NCBI GenBank assembly: GCA_951804985.1
Contig: OX638133.1
Span: 4,794,501-4,858,500 of the forward strand
Source of the DNA: Dryomyza anilis
Lineage: Eukaryota > Arthropoda > Insecta > Diptera > Dryomyzidae
Direction: 5' to 3'
DNA length: 64,000 nt
How positions within the stretch are numbered: the stretch's first letter is position 1; each line of letters opens with the position of its first letter. The translations under genes were made by a program, and so were the position numbers. The notes under the pieces are model-generated. The model was not told the DNA's origin and searched no databases. It was given only the letters and a program-made list of their open reading frames with translations. This document shows positions 33,199-44,545 of this stretch, in pieces.

Positions 33199-34478
33199 TA
33201 CGAACAGATTTTTCGGCAAACTACTACTCTAATTCTATACTATTCCGACTGTCCTTTTTTATAATAAACATTTTGTGTATGATAATATACATTTATACCA
33301 TTTTAAAGTTAATTAATTATATTATTTATAAACATGTTCCTATTAGGTTTTTCATTATATACATGCAACATATATGGAACATAATACATTTTATAATTTG
33401 CCACTATTTTTCCACGTCATAACAAAGTTAGCTCAGCCCATTATCTTATATGTTCCATTATTGGTATGTATGAATTATATATCACAGCATTGTGACATAT
33501 TATTGCGTATGTTCCACACATGTTCTTAGCCACCTCATTGCAACTAAAAATTATAAGTTTGCAACACCGGTGTTAGAGGTAACATAAAAACTACAGATTT
33601 ACCACAGAAGTTTGTGGCAATTGTCGAGCCGTGGGATATTTATGAATAATTTAAAAATTTATTTTTTTACGAATTTTTCAAAATAAATATTTTTTTAGAA
33701 AAGAATTTGTTTCCTTAAATTTGATTTATTAAATATTTCTTAAATTTCTTTTTGAAAAAAAATGTTACCTATTACAAAAAAAAAAATATTCGAGAAAAAA
33801 ATGTTTTTTTCGAAAAAAAATTTCAATACAATGATTTAAATTGTCATATTGATGAATAATTTAAAAAATTATTTTTTTACGAATATTTAAAAAAAAATAT
33901 TTTTTTTTAGAAAATAAATTGAAAAAAAAAATGTTCTTAAAAGTTATTTTCAAAAAAATATAAATTTAAATTTAAAAATTATCCGAGAAAAAAATGTTTT
34001 TTTTAAATATAAATATAACTTTTTATTAATAACAAGTTGTAATTATCAATAAATAAATTAGAAAACGTTTTACTAATTTATGCATGTCGAGCAAGCATTA
34101 TATAAGAAATAACACACGAGAACTACTTGAGAATTTTAATTGTCAAGTAGTTCTTGATTGAGAAGTAAGGCAAAAAATGAACGATAAATAAATATTTTGA
34201 TTGAAATTTGGTTTGATGAACAGCATTCTGCAATATGAAGTAAAATATGTTGTATTTTATTATGTTTTTGTTCATTAATATGATGAAGCGTATTTTTTAC
34301 GTACAGTTCATCATATTGAAGAACACTTTTTCGACAGTTACCACTCGTTCATCATATTTATGATAGCATTCATAAGATTGAGGTCGTTAGTCATTAATAT
34401 TATGATTAGTTCTTTAAAACAATGAATCATGGTTTTAATAAGGGAATTCATCAATATGATATACATTTTTTTTCCGTG

Positions 34479-35653
34479 AAAGTCAATTCATGTTTTAAAA
34501 AATAATCATTAATTCGAAAGTATACTTGGAATTTGTGTAGTTTTAGAATCACTTATTTTGGCAAATAATTATTATAATAATTGTATGTATAATGATATCA
34601 CATAATGATTAAAATACTAAATTAAAAATCATGAAATTCATGTAAATTAAATGCAATAATATTATGTTTATTCAAAAACATAATAATTATCCACATATGA
34701 TATCGGCTAATTAACTTCTTAGGTATGACGAATAACACACAAAAATTCACTTAAATAATATCTTAATAAAAAATATAACTTACGACTTTATAGACAAAGC
34801 GTTGAGCGCTTAATTTAATGCAGATTAAAATCGTTTTGAAAAAATCCCATCCACAAAATCAACATATTTTATTCCGATGACTAATTTTTCTAATTTCAAA
34901 CAAATTCTAAGATAAAATAACAATAAAATGTTTGGCCAAAAACATAAGAATTAAATTAAAAATAAAGACTTGAACTTTATTTTGAACAATTTTGAATTAT
35001 TTGAACAAAAAACAATAATAAAAACTATATATAAAATAGTAATGCTTAAATATTTTATGGCTGAACATATATTTTACTGCTTAGTGTTGCCAACTTTAAG
35101 TATGGCGCTGTATTTGAATTTGAATTAAATATATATATTTTTATTTACATTTTATTTTATACAAATTTGTCATCAGACAATATAATAACAGAAATAATAA
35201 AACAAAAACACAAAACTTGTGACATTTAGCGATGGCTACAAGAAACATGGCTTAAATGCTAAACGAGTGATTTTCGATTATTACCAATTGTTGTTATTGT
35301 TGCTGTTGTATATATCATTTTTTTGTTGTTGTTTTTTTTTTGTTACTGCGTTATTTCAGCCAAAAACGTGCTGGTGGCCACAAACGTGAAGCTTTGCTGC
35401 ACCGTATATTTTTTTGTTTTTGGGTTTTTACTTGTTGTACAAAGCTCGTTACTCTTTGTTTCTATAATTTTTGGTTTGGTAAATTTGTGTAATTTTTGTG
35501 AAATTGTTGTTTTTGTTAGTTTTGATTACTTTGTTTTATTTAAATTTTTGCATTTACTGCTTGTACAAAATGCAGAAATCAGTACCGACACCAAGAAAAA
35601 TATGAGCTTTAAATTTTAAAATTTAAAATTCACACTTTTAATTTACAAAATGC
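34479..35653. other. AT-rich non-coding DNA
   Basis: No gene. 35,280-35,580 is TTGTTG-rich and yields a hydrophobic 98-codon plus-strand frame (F/V/L-rich) that reflects composition. Otherwise no element ends or RNA features are apparent. Confidence 0.35.
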
Positions 35654-35784
35654 CATGAAACTGTGAATACGCTTAATATATTGAATTTAATGAGAACATT
35701 TTAAATTTAAAATATTGCACTTTACATTTAAAATTTAAAATTTTCACATTAAATTCAGTATATTTATCTTTTCACAGTTTCATG
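35654..35784. repeat. 131-bp inverted repeat (hairpin) with about 48-nt arms
   Basis: The left arm starts CATGAAACTGTGAA (35,654) and the right arm ends TTCACAGTTTCATG (35,784), a perfect 14-bp terminal pair. Further in, ATTGAATTTAATGAGAA pairs with TTCACATTAAATTCAGT. Arms match at most positions across about 48 bases, leaving a loop of about 35 rich in TTTAAATTTAAAAT. It could be a small foldback MITE or a hairpin-RNA source. Confidence 0.75.
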
Positions 35785-36250
35785 ATATTGATACGACAGT
35801 ATGGAAATTAAACTGTGAGCATCACTTTTCTGCTTGTTTAAATATTTCATCAAATAAATGCAGCTGATTCTTATAAATTTGGTATTTTTTCTTTCAAAAT
35901 ATCATAAATATTCCTCGATTTGAAAAGAAAAACAAATAAATTAGTATTTTATGTGCAGTTTTAATATTCAATTTTACAATTATTCTTTCCTTTACAAAAT
36001 ACGAAACCAAAAAACATGTCTTAGGGCTACTCTTAAATACAACACTTGTGGTATTTCACTTTTGTAAGGGATGCAAGAACAAATTGACGTGTCTGTGTTA
36101 TTGTATCGTGCATATACTACATGGTACGAATACCATACTAAAATACGACGAACTGTGAATGCACTAATTATATTTAAAACTGTTTATGTCACTTGAATTG
36201 ACATTATATTCAAGAACAATTCATAATATTAATTATTAAATATTTTCATA

Positions 36251-36379
36251 CATATTCAAAAATATTGCTATAGTATTTTGTAGTATTTAATAGAATTTAC
36301 TGATTGAATTAACAGTTTGTACTATTGACTAATTTTAATAGTAAGAACTTTTAATTTTATGGTAACTTTTTTCTGAGTG
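36251..36379. mobile_element. Truncated MITE, CACTCAG / AATAGTA family
   Basis: The right end ACTTTTTTCTGAGTG is followed by TA. The left end is TA-CATATTCAAAAATA, an eroded match. The interior AGTATTTAATAGAATTTAC, TACTATTGACTAATTTTAA and TAGTAAGAAC is homologous to the CACCCAG/CATTCAG MITEs. Non-coding. Confidence 0.55.
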
Positions 36380-36474
36380 TATCTTCCATCATATTAATTA
36401 AAACTACACAAATCGTACATTTGAAAATACATAATATCGACCCTCCCATTTTATAACACGTTATAATTTTCAAT

Positions 36475-37529
36475 ATCAAATTGACAAAGTTTTATTTTTG
36501 TTTTCTTTAATTGTCGTGAAATTTAGTTTATGCCTTCGAATATAAATATAAATAAATATATAATTTGATTTTTTCAAAATTCGAAAATTTCACAAAAAAA
36601 ACATAACTTCGAAAGTTGTTATCTAGGTCAATAAAGTTGCAAAATGGAAATTTTTGGTGTCTATAATGATAAGATTTTGATAGTAAAATATTCGAACTCG
36701 AATTTTGGGAGAGGTGTTTTTTGATATTTTTTGTCTATACCATTTTTTTATCAACGACAAAATTTTAAACGTGCAATTAATATAAAAGCTCTTTGTGAGC
36801 TCTTAAAATATCTGTAATCGATTTGAAAAATTTTACTTTGTTATCGTTACAAATTTTTTATGTATTACTTATGGGGCATTCCATTGAGACGGGCGTTACA
36901 TTCGTACGATTAAAAACCTTCTCATTTGATAAATAAAAAAGGAAAACAAAATTTTAAGATGCAGAGGATAGATCTTATGGTCCTCTATGCATGTATAAAA
37001 ACACTTTTGCAATAGGTCATATATGTTTCTACAAATTTGAAATTAAATGCTGTGACGGGCGTTAATCGTACTTTATCAAAAAACAGAGTTTACTTCACAA
37101 AGTATTAAATTTTAGCTAAACTAATCGGACTATGGAGATGAAGTATATCTCAAATAATTCATTAATAATTGGAGTTATCTCCTCTATAACAAAATTCTGC
37201 AATGGTTACTTTGATCACTGACTTATAAAGTATCAAAACTTCTGACGGGTGTTACACATTTTGTGACGAGTGTTACATGAACGAATGCTATACAAATATA
37301 CATGAAAATTCAAATTCTAGATACCAAAATTTAGATACCAAAATTTATTGACCTAGATAACGGGTTTGGAAGTGACCTCTATAAAAAAGTTGTATTTTTT
37401 TGAAACTTCATAATTTTGTGAAATTTTCGAATTTAGAAAAAAAAATCAACTTAATTTTTATATATTCAAAGACATAAACGAAATTTCACGAAAATCGAAG
37501 AAAAAAATTTAAAACCTTGTCGATTTGAT
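36475..37529. mobile_element. 1.05-kb element with about 160-185-bp terminal inverted repeats
   Basis: The left arm (36,475 to about 36,635) and the right arm (about 37,345-37,529) are long imperfect inverted copies. ATCAAATTGACAAAG pairs with CTTGTCGATTTGAT, GTGAAATTTAGTTTATG with CATAAACGAAATTTCAC, and TTATCTAGGTCAATAAA with TTTATTGACCTAGATAA. The central 700 bp is non-coding and repeats ACGGGCGTTAC or variants at about 36,891, 37,052, 37,240 and 37,262. This is a foldback-like or long-TIR MITE; the autonomous partner is unknown. Confidence 0.78.
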
Positions 37530-38020
37530 GTGGAATTACCCAAATATCTAAAATTTTACCGAATACTTAAACTTTAATTTTTCATATTCTTTTAAATAAT
37601 CATTAAAAAGTCGGTATAAATCGAAAAACCATGGTTTCGGATATTGGTTCATTTATATTTTTGTATTACGATTTACATTACGATATTGATTTTAAAAATG
37701 AAACGATTTAAAACGGATCTCTGATACGGATAATCCCTAACTAGCTCCTTACCGACTCGAGTCCTTTAATTAATAAAATTTTAACAAATTGTAAAACCAT
37801 GTGGCAACGCCGATTAGAGCGGAATATGTGGCAGCTTTGAACGATGAATCGGGAGTTCGCTACGAAGAAACGAACCGAACAGTCACGTTATACTGATTTT
37901 CCAATTACTACATTTTGTTCTCATTAAATAATAAATTATACATAATCTCTTCTTTTTAACGGTTGTGTTTCATATTAAACGGGAAAAGCGAAGTCTTTTT
38001 AAAATGTTCTGCTGCACCTA
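37530..38020. other. AT-rich non-coding DNA before the mariner element
   Basis: Nothing recognisable. 37,800-37,900 is less AT-rich (CAACGCCGATTAGAGCGG, GAATCGGGAGTTCGC). The 77-codon frame starting here runs into the mariner left end and is spurious. Confidence 0.35.
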
Positions 38021-39241
38021 CAGGGTTTTTCAACAGAGACGCTACAAAAGTAGAGCGACAGGGACAGCAAACGACGCCATATTTCTTGCCGCTCTTTTAA
38101 CATTTCTCTTCAGTAAGTATACGAGTATACGAGCCAACAACGAGTCGAAATTATTAAAATTTACTACCGAAATTCGGAGTCAGTGGCCTCAACGTTAAGA
38201 GCGCTACGTCCAATTTATGGTCGTCATAATCGTCCTAGCAGATCAACAATTGAGCGTCTAGTGGAAAAATTTGAATCCACAGGCACAGTACAAAATGTTC
38301 CCGTGTCAGTGAGACAAAGAAGTGCCCGTAGTGTCGAGAATATTGCTACCGCTGAGTCTTCAGTTGAAGAAAGCCCAAATGTGTCTCTCACACGTCTTTC
38401 TCAAGCGTTGAGCATCTCTGTGACGTCCTTGTGGCGAATTTTGCGAAAAGATCCTGGCCTTTATCCTTACAAAATCAAATTTACACAAGAACTGAAGCCG
38501 CTAGACCACCAGAAGCGTCGTATGTTCAACTTGAAAATGATTCGGATTATCATCGAAAAATCATATTCAGCGATGAGGCTCATTTCTGACTGAATAGCTT
38601 CGTCAATAAACAACACATGCGTTATTGGTCAGACAGCAATCCACACGTACTCCATGAGTCATCATTGCATCCCGAAAAAATTACGGTTTGGTGCGGTTTA
38701 TTGGCCGGCGGCGTCATTGGGCCGTACTTCTTCCGTGATCGCTACCGTTCAATGATAACCGAATATTTTTGGCCCCAATTGGATGATATGGACTTGGAGG
38801 ACATGTGGTTCCAACAGGACGGCGCCACAAGCCACACAGCGAATGCCACAATCAATTTATTGGAAACCAATTTTGGAGAACGTGTTATCTCACGAAATGG
38901 TCCAGTCGATTGGCCGATTTGCGATTTGACGCCGTTAGACTATTTCCTGTGGGGGCTACGTCAAGTATATGGTCTATGCCAACAAGCCAGCGACGATTGG
39001 TAAAATTCGTACGAATATCGAACGTGAAATTGCAGCAGTATCGGCCGATTTATGCTTGAAAACCGTCGAAAATTGGGTTCAGCGTCTGGACTTCTGCAAT
39101 TGTGCCCGTGGTGGCCATGCAAAACAAATCGAGTTCCATACATAATGGCATCGAACGTACTTTTACAGGAATAAAGAATTTCCAAAACCGTTTTTGTTTT
39201 ATTTCAAAATACTTTTGTAGCGCTCTTATTGAAAAACCCTT
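38021..39241 (+). mobile_element. Tc1/mariner element, DD41D (rosa-like) type, inactive
   Basis: TA lies on both sides (38,019-38,020 and 39,242-39,243). The terminal inverted repeats are CAGGGTTTTTCAACAGAGAC-GCTACAAAAGT on the left and ACTTTTGTAGCGCTCTTATT-GAAAAACCCT on the right, matching except for the CAGAGA/TAAGAG block. Length is 1221 bp, usual for one-gene mariners. The single gene inside is a transposase broken in several places (next entry), so the copy cannot move itself. Relatives with the same ends lie at 44,546-44,656 and 53,864-54,101. Confidence 0.92.
38126..39145 (+). pseudogene. Degenerate mariner (DD41D) transposase
   Basis: Cut-and-paste transposase remnant. An N-terminal helix-turn-helix region reads YTSQQRVEI...STIERLVEKFESTGTV (38,126-38,400), followed by a DDE/D catalytic domain. 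Catalytic residues are visible: first D in IIFSDEAHF (38,564-38,590), second in FQQDGATSHTA (about 38,812), third in LTPLDYFLWG (about 38,940). The spacing between the last two is 39 residues; with the two codons apparently missing in WP-ICDL it would be 41, hence DD41D. Damage: loss of the start codon region, a frameshift near 38,530, a TGA where Trp is expected after DEAHF, the 6-base deletion, and an extra G in TGGGGG near 38,955. The C-terminal frame ends at a TAA at 39,145. Confidence 0.88.
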
Positions 39242-39259
39242 TAGAACAGAAATACCATA

Positions 39260-39479
39260 CAGCCAGAAAAAAATTCCCTCAAATCCCATTGAAATTGGTC
39301 AATAGGACAATGATTGATTTAATAGTATACAAAAAATAAAAATTTTCATATAAACTCAATGGCAATGTCATGGTATTTTCTAGTATTAAATGGTATTTTC
39401 CGATTAAAATAATAATTTATCCTATTGAATATTTTTAATAGTAAAAAACTATTATTTATATATTATTTTTTTCTGGGTG
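39260..39479. mobile_element. MITE, CACCCAG-A7 / AATAGTA family, copy b
   Basis: TA-CAGCCAGAAAAAAATTCCC at the left and TATTTTTTTCTGGGTG-TA at the right: clean TA duplications. Same interior and orientation as copy a (ATCCCATTGAAATTGGTCAA, AACTCAATGGCAATGTCATG). 220 bp, inserted 17 bp after the mariner copy. A fragment of another relative (CACTATTAAAATTAGTAAAT, 39,495-39,530) follows. Confidence 0.87.
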
Positions 39480-39494
39480 TACAATAGTTTTGTT

Positions 39495-40850
39495 CACTAT
39501 TAAAATTAGTAAATAGGATAAATTATAATGTGGATTTTTTATGAGTGTGTTTAGTTGTTGCATAGCATGTTGCTGAGTTGATGTTGTTACTGCTGTCACT
39601 TGTAATGTTGTTGTTGTTAATAATATTTTTGTTTTTGTTATTATCAGTGACGCAATTTTCACCGCTTTTACATTTTTTCAGCTTTTTTGGGTTTTATTTT
39701 TTTTTGTCTTAGTGCTTAAAATTTTATTTGTCTGCATATTTTTCATTTCTTTGTTGTTCACACTATTGTTGTTGTAATTATTGTTTTTGTAGACATGGTT
39801 GTTGTTTTTGTTTTAGTTGCCTTTAATATCGCAAGGTCGTTCATAAACCTCACTTTTTAGTTTTTATACGACGACATAAACGCGCACATTTGGCGCACTT
39901 TACAAAGCACAAAAGATTTTCATCAAAAATTTTCCGAATTTGTATTTTTTTTTTTTTGGTATAATAAAAAATTTAGTAGAAAATAAAATAAAAAAAAAAC
40001 ATGAATTTATACGAAATTTGAAATATTAATTTTATTTTATTTTCATATAAAAAAATTAATTCTCATTCCCAGCTAAGAACACAAACCATAGCTAGCAACC
40101 ATTGTTATCATCGTCATCTGCAGCGGTAGACACAACAACGCCTAATGTTTTACATATTTTTATCATGTATTATCAATGTTTTTATGACGCTCGTTTTTCA
40201 TTTTTTTGCTCTAAAACTAGATTTTTTTTTTGTTTGCGCATAATTGTTGTGGGAACATTTTGCACATTTATTACTTTTTAATGTTTCACAATTTGTTGTG
40301 CGTTTATTTTTGATTTAATTTAAATTTGTAGACGTCGGCTCGTTGCCTCAAGCGATCTAGCTGAGCTTTTATGTTTTGTGTCTGTTACTACTTGAGTGCT
40401 TAAAGTTTGAACAGCGCCCCTACTTGTCATTGTGACCAATTTTTGATGTAATCAATGCGGAAGTGTCAAGATCTGATGTGCAGAAGTAATTAGCCATAAT
40501 CTTGAGGGTTCTATTTTGATGAATAATTTAATATAGTGTCAGTCAAAAAAGATTTTGATTCGCACGTCATTTAGTACTTATTGCTTTCATATTTTATTAA
40601 AAATTACAAACGAACCATTTTGAACTTTGTGCGCGGGTCAAAAGTTTAATGACTTCTTTCAAGTTTGGGGACCTTTTTAATAAAACGTAAATTTGTCATT
40701 TAATAAACAAAGTACTTTATAGTTTTATCATTTACAAATAAAGGGCTTGATATAATATCAAAAAGTATTTATAATATCTCAAATAATTTATTTTGAAATG
40801 TGCACCCAAAAATCGGTAAAACGAAATCCATAAGTTATGTCTCATACGTC
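39495..40850. other. AT-rich non-coding DNA, TTGTTG-rich at 39,540-39,830
   Basis: No gene recognised. 40,080-40,140 and 40,330-40,500 are less AT-rich. Long T or A runs occur at 39,945 and 39,990. No element ends identified. Confidence 0.35.
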
Positions 40851-40879
40851 ACAACATTTTTTTTATGACATTCAATATC

Positions 40880-41010
40880 TTCAAAAACCAAACAAAATGA
40901 CACTACTGTCGCTGAATGATGCAACCACATAATATTTTTCTTCCACCATTTTTATTGTCTAGACAAAATTTTCATTCCCGACAATTTTTTTATTTTTTTT
41001 TTGTTGTTTG
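40880..41010 (+). repeat. CAAACAAAATGACACTACTG repeat, unit 1
   Basis: The words AAAACCAAACAAAATGACAC, TGCAACCA-ATAATATTTTTC, CCA-TTTTTATTGTCTAGACA and CCCGACAATTTTTTT occur in the same order as in two units at 41,970-42,200. One unit is thus separated from the other two by about 1 kb. Confidence 0.55.
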
Positions 41011-41969
41011 AAAACAAAAAAAAAACATAAATTATTGGCTTGATTTACGTTTCAGAGATATTTTTGAAATATGATATATTTTAAATACCAGTGACAAAAT
41101 ATTCGACAGGTTACTGGCAGAATATTGACATATTTCTGACAAAGTGGCAGTTTTCTGGCAGATTTTACACAGGTCACAGCATCTTGTTTGTATTTCATCA
41201 AAAATGCCAGCCTTCCAACAGCAGGGAATCGGCCAATTCAATAATTTGTACATGCCACAGCCCATTTTGGAATATTTTTTTGAATTCTGTTTCAAATACG
41301 CACCCTTGTAGCAGGTTTTTTGCAAAATATCGGAAGCATTTGTCGGGAGACAAATCATTTCATTTATTTTTTTTTTAATTCTTAGTATTGCTGCAGTGTA
41401 TTTTCTATATTTTCGAAAATATTCGAAAAATTCACTTTAAATTAGTTTAAATTATTCCTTTTAGTCGACGTTTTCGATTATGTTGTTGCCTTTACTTCTA
41501 ACTAGCTATAATTTATGTAAATGTTTATGTTGTACGATCAATGTATCGTGGAGATAGTACATGTTTTGCCATAAATGTGAAACATTATGGTATGACTGAA
41601 ATTTCACCATAAAGTCTGCCATGGCTTTGACGATTCCAAATAAATTCAAATCAAAATAATGACTTACAAATTGTTATTTCATTAATTTGTAATTTCGAAT
41701 AACGTTGAACTAATCTATTTAATAAATTCGCAGTACAAATAGCATTAATAGCATGGAGTGCAAAGTTTTTCAAAAAATGTTATAACATAATTGGACCATA
41801 TCGTTTTTGTTCACATAAACATAAAATTTGTTTGTCATAAACATGAACATAAGATATGTCTAGTGGAGACGAGGTGTAAGATATACATTATACATTTAAA
41901 TATATACATTATACAACTGCAAAAATGTGTTTCAAGTTTCCACTACAAAATGTGCACAACTGCATTATA
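41011..41969. other. Non-coding DNA with GGCAG-type words at 41,090-41,350
   Basis: No gene. 41,090-41,220 repeats CTGGCAG, GTGGCAG, CTGACA and GCCAG, and may be another keyword-type element. Frames of 108 and 95 codons overlap on opposite strands here without domains. 41,800-41,860 has AAACATAAAA and AACATGAACATAA words of the AACATA type. Confidence 0.3.
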
Positions 41970-42200
41970 AAGTATGCAACCATAAAATATTTTTTTCCAA
42001 CTTTTTTTCTGTCGAGACAGAAAATTTTAATTTTTTTAATTCAAAATTTTTTTATTTTTTTTCAATGCCTTGAAAAAACCAAACAAAATGACACTACTGA
42101 AATTGCAACCATAAAATATTTTTTTCCAACTTTTTTTCTGTCGAGACAAAAATTTGTTTTCCGACAATTTTAATTTTTTTAATTCAAATTTTTTTTATTT
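41970..42200 (+). repeat. Tandem pair of the same repeat, unit 129 bp
   Basis: GCAACCATAAAATATTTTTT is found at 41,976 and again at 42,105; each is followed by TTTTTTTCTGTCGAGACA and an AATTTTTTTAATTCAAA tract. The two units are nearly identical, so this duplication is recent relative to the unit at 40,880. Confidence 0.8.
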
Positions 42201-43529
42201 TTTTTAAATAAAAAAAATATATTTTGAAAATATAAATTTTGTTAGTAATTTTTTCATATAATATTTCAATTATATAGTAAAAATTATAAATCAGTAAATC
42301 AGTATATAAGAATAAAATATCACAAACCTTATAAGAATTATAAATACATAAATCTAAAAAACTTAAATTTCTTAAACTTTATACATTTTTTATAATTCAC
42401 AGTTTAAGCAATACAATATAATAATTACTTCGTATATTAAATAATTATAAACAACTAAAATCGCCAATTATATATTTAAATGAGCTGTCATCAAAATGCA
42501 TTTTTCAAAGATCAATTTTATGGCTTGATTTAAGTTCAGTTCTCGATAAAACACACCAAAACAGAACGTAGTAAATTTCAAAATTTAAACACTAAAATAT
42601 CAAAAATAACACCAAATGTTATTGACATTTGCCACAAATATTGCAATGCAATAATTTATTTATGTGATTTCTTCTAAGACAAAGAAGATTTCTGCTGTAG
42701 CTTAGAAGATGACTTGGCACATTCAAGGTTTTCCAATTTCACACCTCATTTTAAGTATTGGCTTTTATAAAAGCTTTCGTTATTCATTTTGTTATTCATT
42801 TTGTGCTTCATTTTAATGCTTAAAACTGCAAATATTTTAGATCCGCTTTATTTGCCAATTTTGTGAATTAATTGATTCTTTTCTCGTGGTACATACTCCG
42901 CAGTATTTCTGCTGGCTGGAGTTATGACATTGAAATTTCACCAATATGATTAATTCTTGGTGCAGTTTTATTTGGCATGTTTTATATTCGGTAATTGTTA
43001 AATTTTTTAATAGAATTGTTCTTTTTCCCATGACCGCCGCGCACAACGTTATAATTATGTTTTGTGGAATTGAAAAATATGGGTTTAGTTATAGAAACAA
43101 AGAACTTGGTTTAGAAGAAATTAATACTTGTTCCTGGTATTAGAGTAAAATAAAAGCCATGGTATAAGGTTGTAAGAATTGAAATAGTTTGAAAAATAAG
43201 AAATTGTATAAATTAAATATTGTTCACAGTTCAATTTCAAATCTTAATCTCATTTTTCTTATTAATTTTTATAAATTATAGCAAAAACAAATTGCATTAA
43301 TTGTTTAAAATTAATTTCACCAATTCACGTCATATCTCTCAGCAGTGAAACAGAAATCAACCCTCAAGGTTGGGAAAATACGATGGCCAGTGAGTTTTAA
43401 AGATGCAGTGATTAATGCAGAGTTGATACAAAATTTGGTGTTATTTATATTACATCGTTCGATGAAATTAAAAACTAAGTTGTAAACATGAAAAAAGTTT
43501 TAACATTTCTAAAGCCACACCAACAAATA
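42201..43529. other. AT-rich non-coding DNA
   Basis: No gene or element recognised. Short frames on both strands near 42,840-43,140 have no domain. 42,780-42,815 holds a small GTTATTCATTTT duplication. Confidence 0.35.
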
Positions 43530-43902
43530 CACAAAAAAAAAAATTCTAGGATATTTTACGAAATATTTTTTTCGCAATTTTTAATTTCGTAAAATACACG
43601 AATAATTCGTAGAATAATATATATTTTTTACGAACGATTCGTATATATTACGAACTAATATTCGTTAAATTAAAACAACCACTAAATTACGAATATTTCG
43701 TTTAAATTACAAAACTTTCGTTATATTATATTCTACTACAATTTTTTTACGAAATAATATATTTCACGAATTACTTAACTTTCATAAATCTACGAATTGT
43801 TTCGTAAAATAAACATTTAATATACGAAATTTTATTTACGAAAATTGTTTCGTGTATTTTACGAAATATTTCGTGACGATTTTAAGCATATTTTTTTTTT
43901 TT
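43530..43902. mobile_element. TACGAA-keyword palindrome element, copy 2
   Basis: Starts TA-CACAAAAAAAAAAATTC and contains some 18 TACGAA/TTCGTA words, such as TTTTACGAAATATTTTTTTC and TTTACGAAATATTTCGTGAC. It runs into a T-tract at 43,891-43,902, probably the T-run of its right end, where the Helitron 3' end begins. The terminal GTG is therefore lost, consistent with the Helitron joining or inserting exactly there. Confidence 0.6.
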
Positions 43903-43903
43903 A

Positions 43904-44545
43904 CTAGCTGGACCCGTGCACGACTCGTGCCAAGATTTTGTGAATTCATAGATATAAAGCGATTTTATTAATAATTATTATTTTTTATATCAGGGGCCCG
44001 TGCTTCGCTGTGGAAGTTTTTATTGGTTTTATAAATGTAACCAGTAACCAAATAATAATTCTCCGTCAAAACCACTTTTCTCAAAGACAATTCAGACAGT
44101 AGAATATTTCGCCGTAGAATTCTTCCCAGTAGAAATCTTCGCCGTAAAATTCTTCCCCATAGAACGCTTTACCGTAAAATTGTTCCCGGTAGAACTCTTC
44201 CCGGTAGAATTCTTCCCAGCAGAGTTTTTCTCAGTAGAAGTTTTAGTGTAGGTACTTTTAATGTGGTGAGTTTTAGTGTGTTGAATTTTAGTTTAGTGAA
44301 TTTTTAGTGTGGTGAGTTTTAGTGTGGTGTGTTTTAGTGTGGTGAGTTTTGGTGTGGTGAGTTTTAGTGTGGTGAGTTTTAGTGTGGTGAATTTTTAGTG
44401 CTGTGAGTTTTAGTGTGGTGAGTTTAAGTGTGATGAGTTTCGGTGTGTTGAGTTTTTAGTATGGTGAGTTTTAGTGTGGTGAGTTTTAGTGTGGTGAATT
44501 TTAGTGTGATGAATTTTTAGAGTGGTGAGTTTTAGTGTGGTGAGC
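43904..44545 (-). mobile_element. Helitron, copy 2, 5'-truncated
   Basis: On the reverse strand it ends GCACG-n3-CGTGC..GGGTCCAGCTAG at 43,904, identical to the 3' end of the copy at 2010-2799, with T after CTAG. Both 15-bp minisatellites follow in the same order (GGGAAGAATTCTACC type at about 44,098-44,230; CTCACCACACTAAAA type at about 44,250-44,545). The first about 280 bases expected at the 5' end, including TCTATATATA, are absent and are replaced by a mariner fragment. Confidence 0.85.

Larger units (their letters stand above)
31727..33636. mobile_element. Nested insertion with GTGGCAA and GGAACAT keywords
   Basis: Starts CCCAAGTAACCACTTTGTGG and ends GTTTGTGGCAATTGTCGAGC..GTGGG; both margins are rich in GTGGCAA/TTGCCAC. 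It contains three further insertions: the CACGGATAG MITE (32,004), the CACCCAG MITE (32,503) and the AACATA element (to 33,198). The segment 33,300-33,520 repeats ATGTTCC/GGAACAT five times. Its own ends show only weak inverted similarity, so the boundaries come mainly from the interruption of the host element. Confidence 0.4.
31559..34478. mobile_element. GATGAAT-keyword element, copy 4, split by nested insertions
   Basis: The left end CACAGAAAAAAAATAATC and the right end ATTTTTTTTCCGTG (34,478) are each flanked by AA, a plausible 2-bp target duplication. The left part (31,559-31,726) and the right part (33,637-34,478) both carry ATGAATT/ATTCATC palindromes; the sequence breaks at ATAATCATAAT and resumes with ATATTTATGAATAATTTAA. 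The about 1.9 kb between is foreign (next entries). The right part also contains a string of A/T-rich hairpins (33,650-34,020). Confidence 0.55.

Noticed and set aside
38183..39059. Separate small genes in the mariner region
   Set aside because: The three frames are pieces of a single transposase broken by frameshifts and a stop codon; annotated as one pseudogene.
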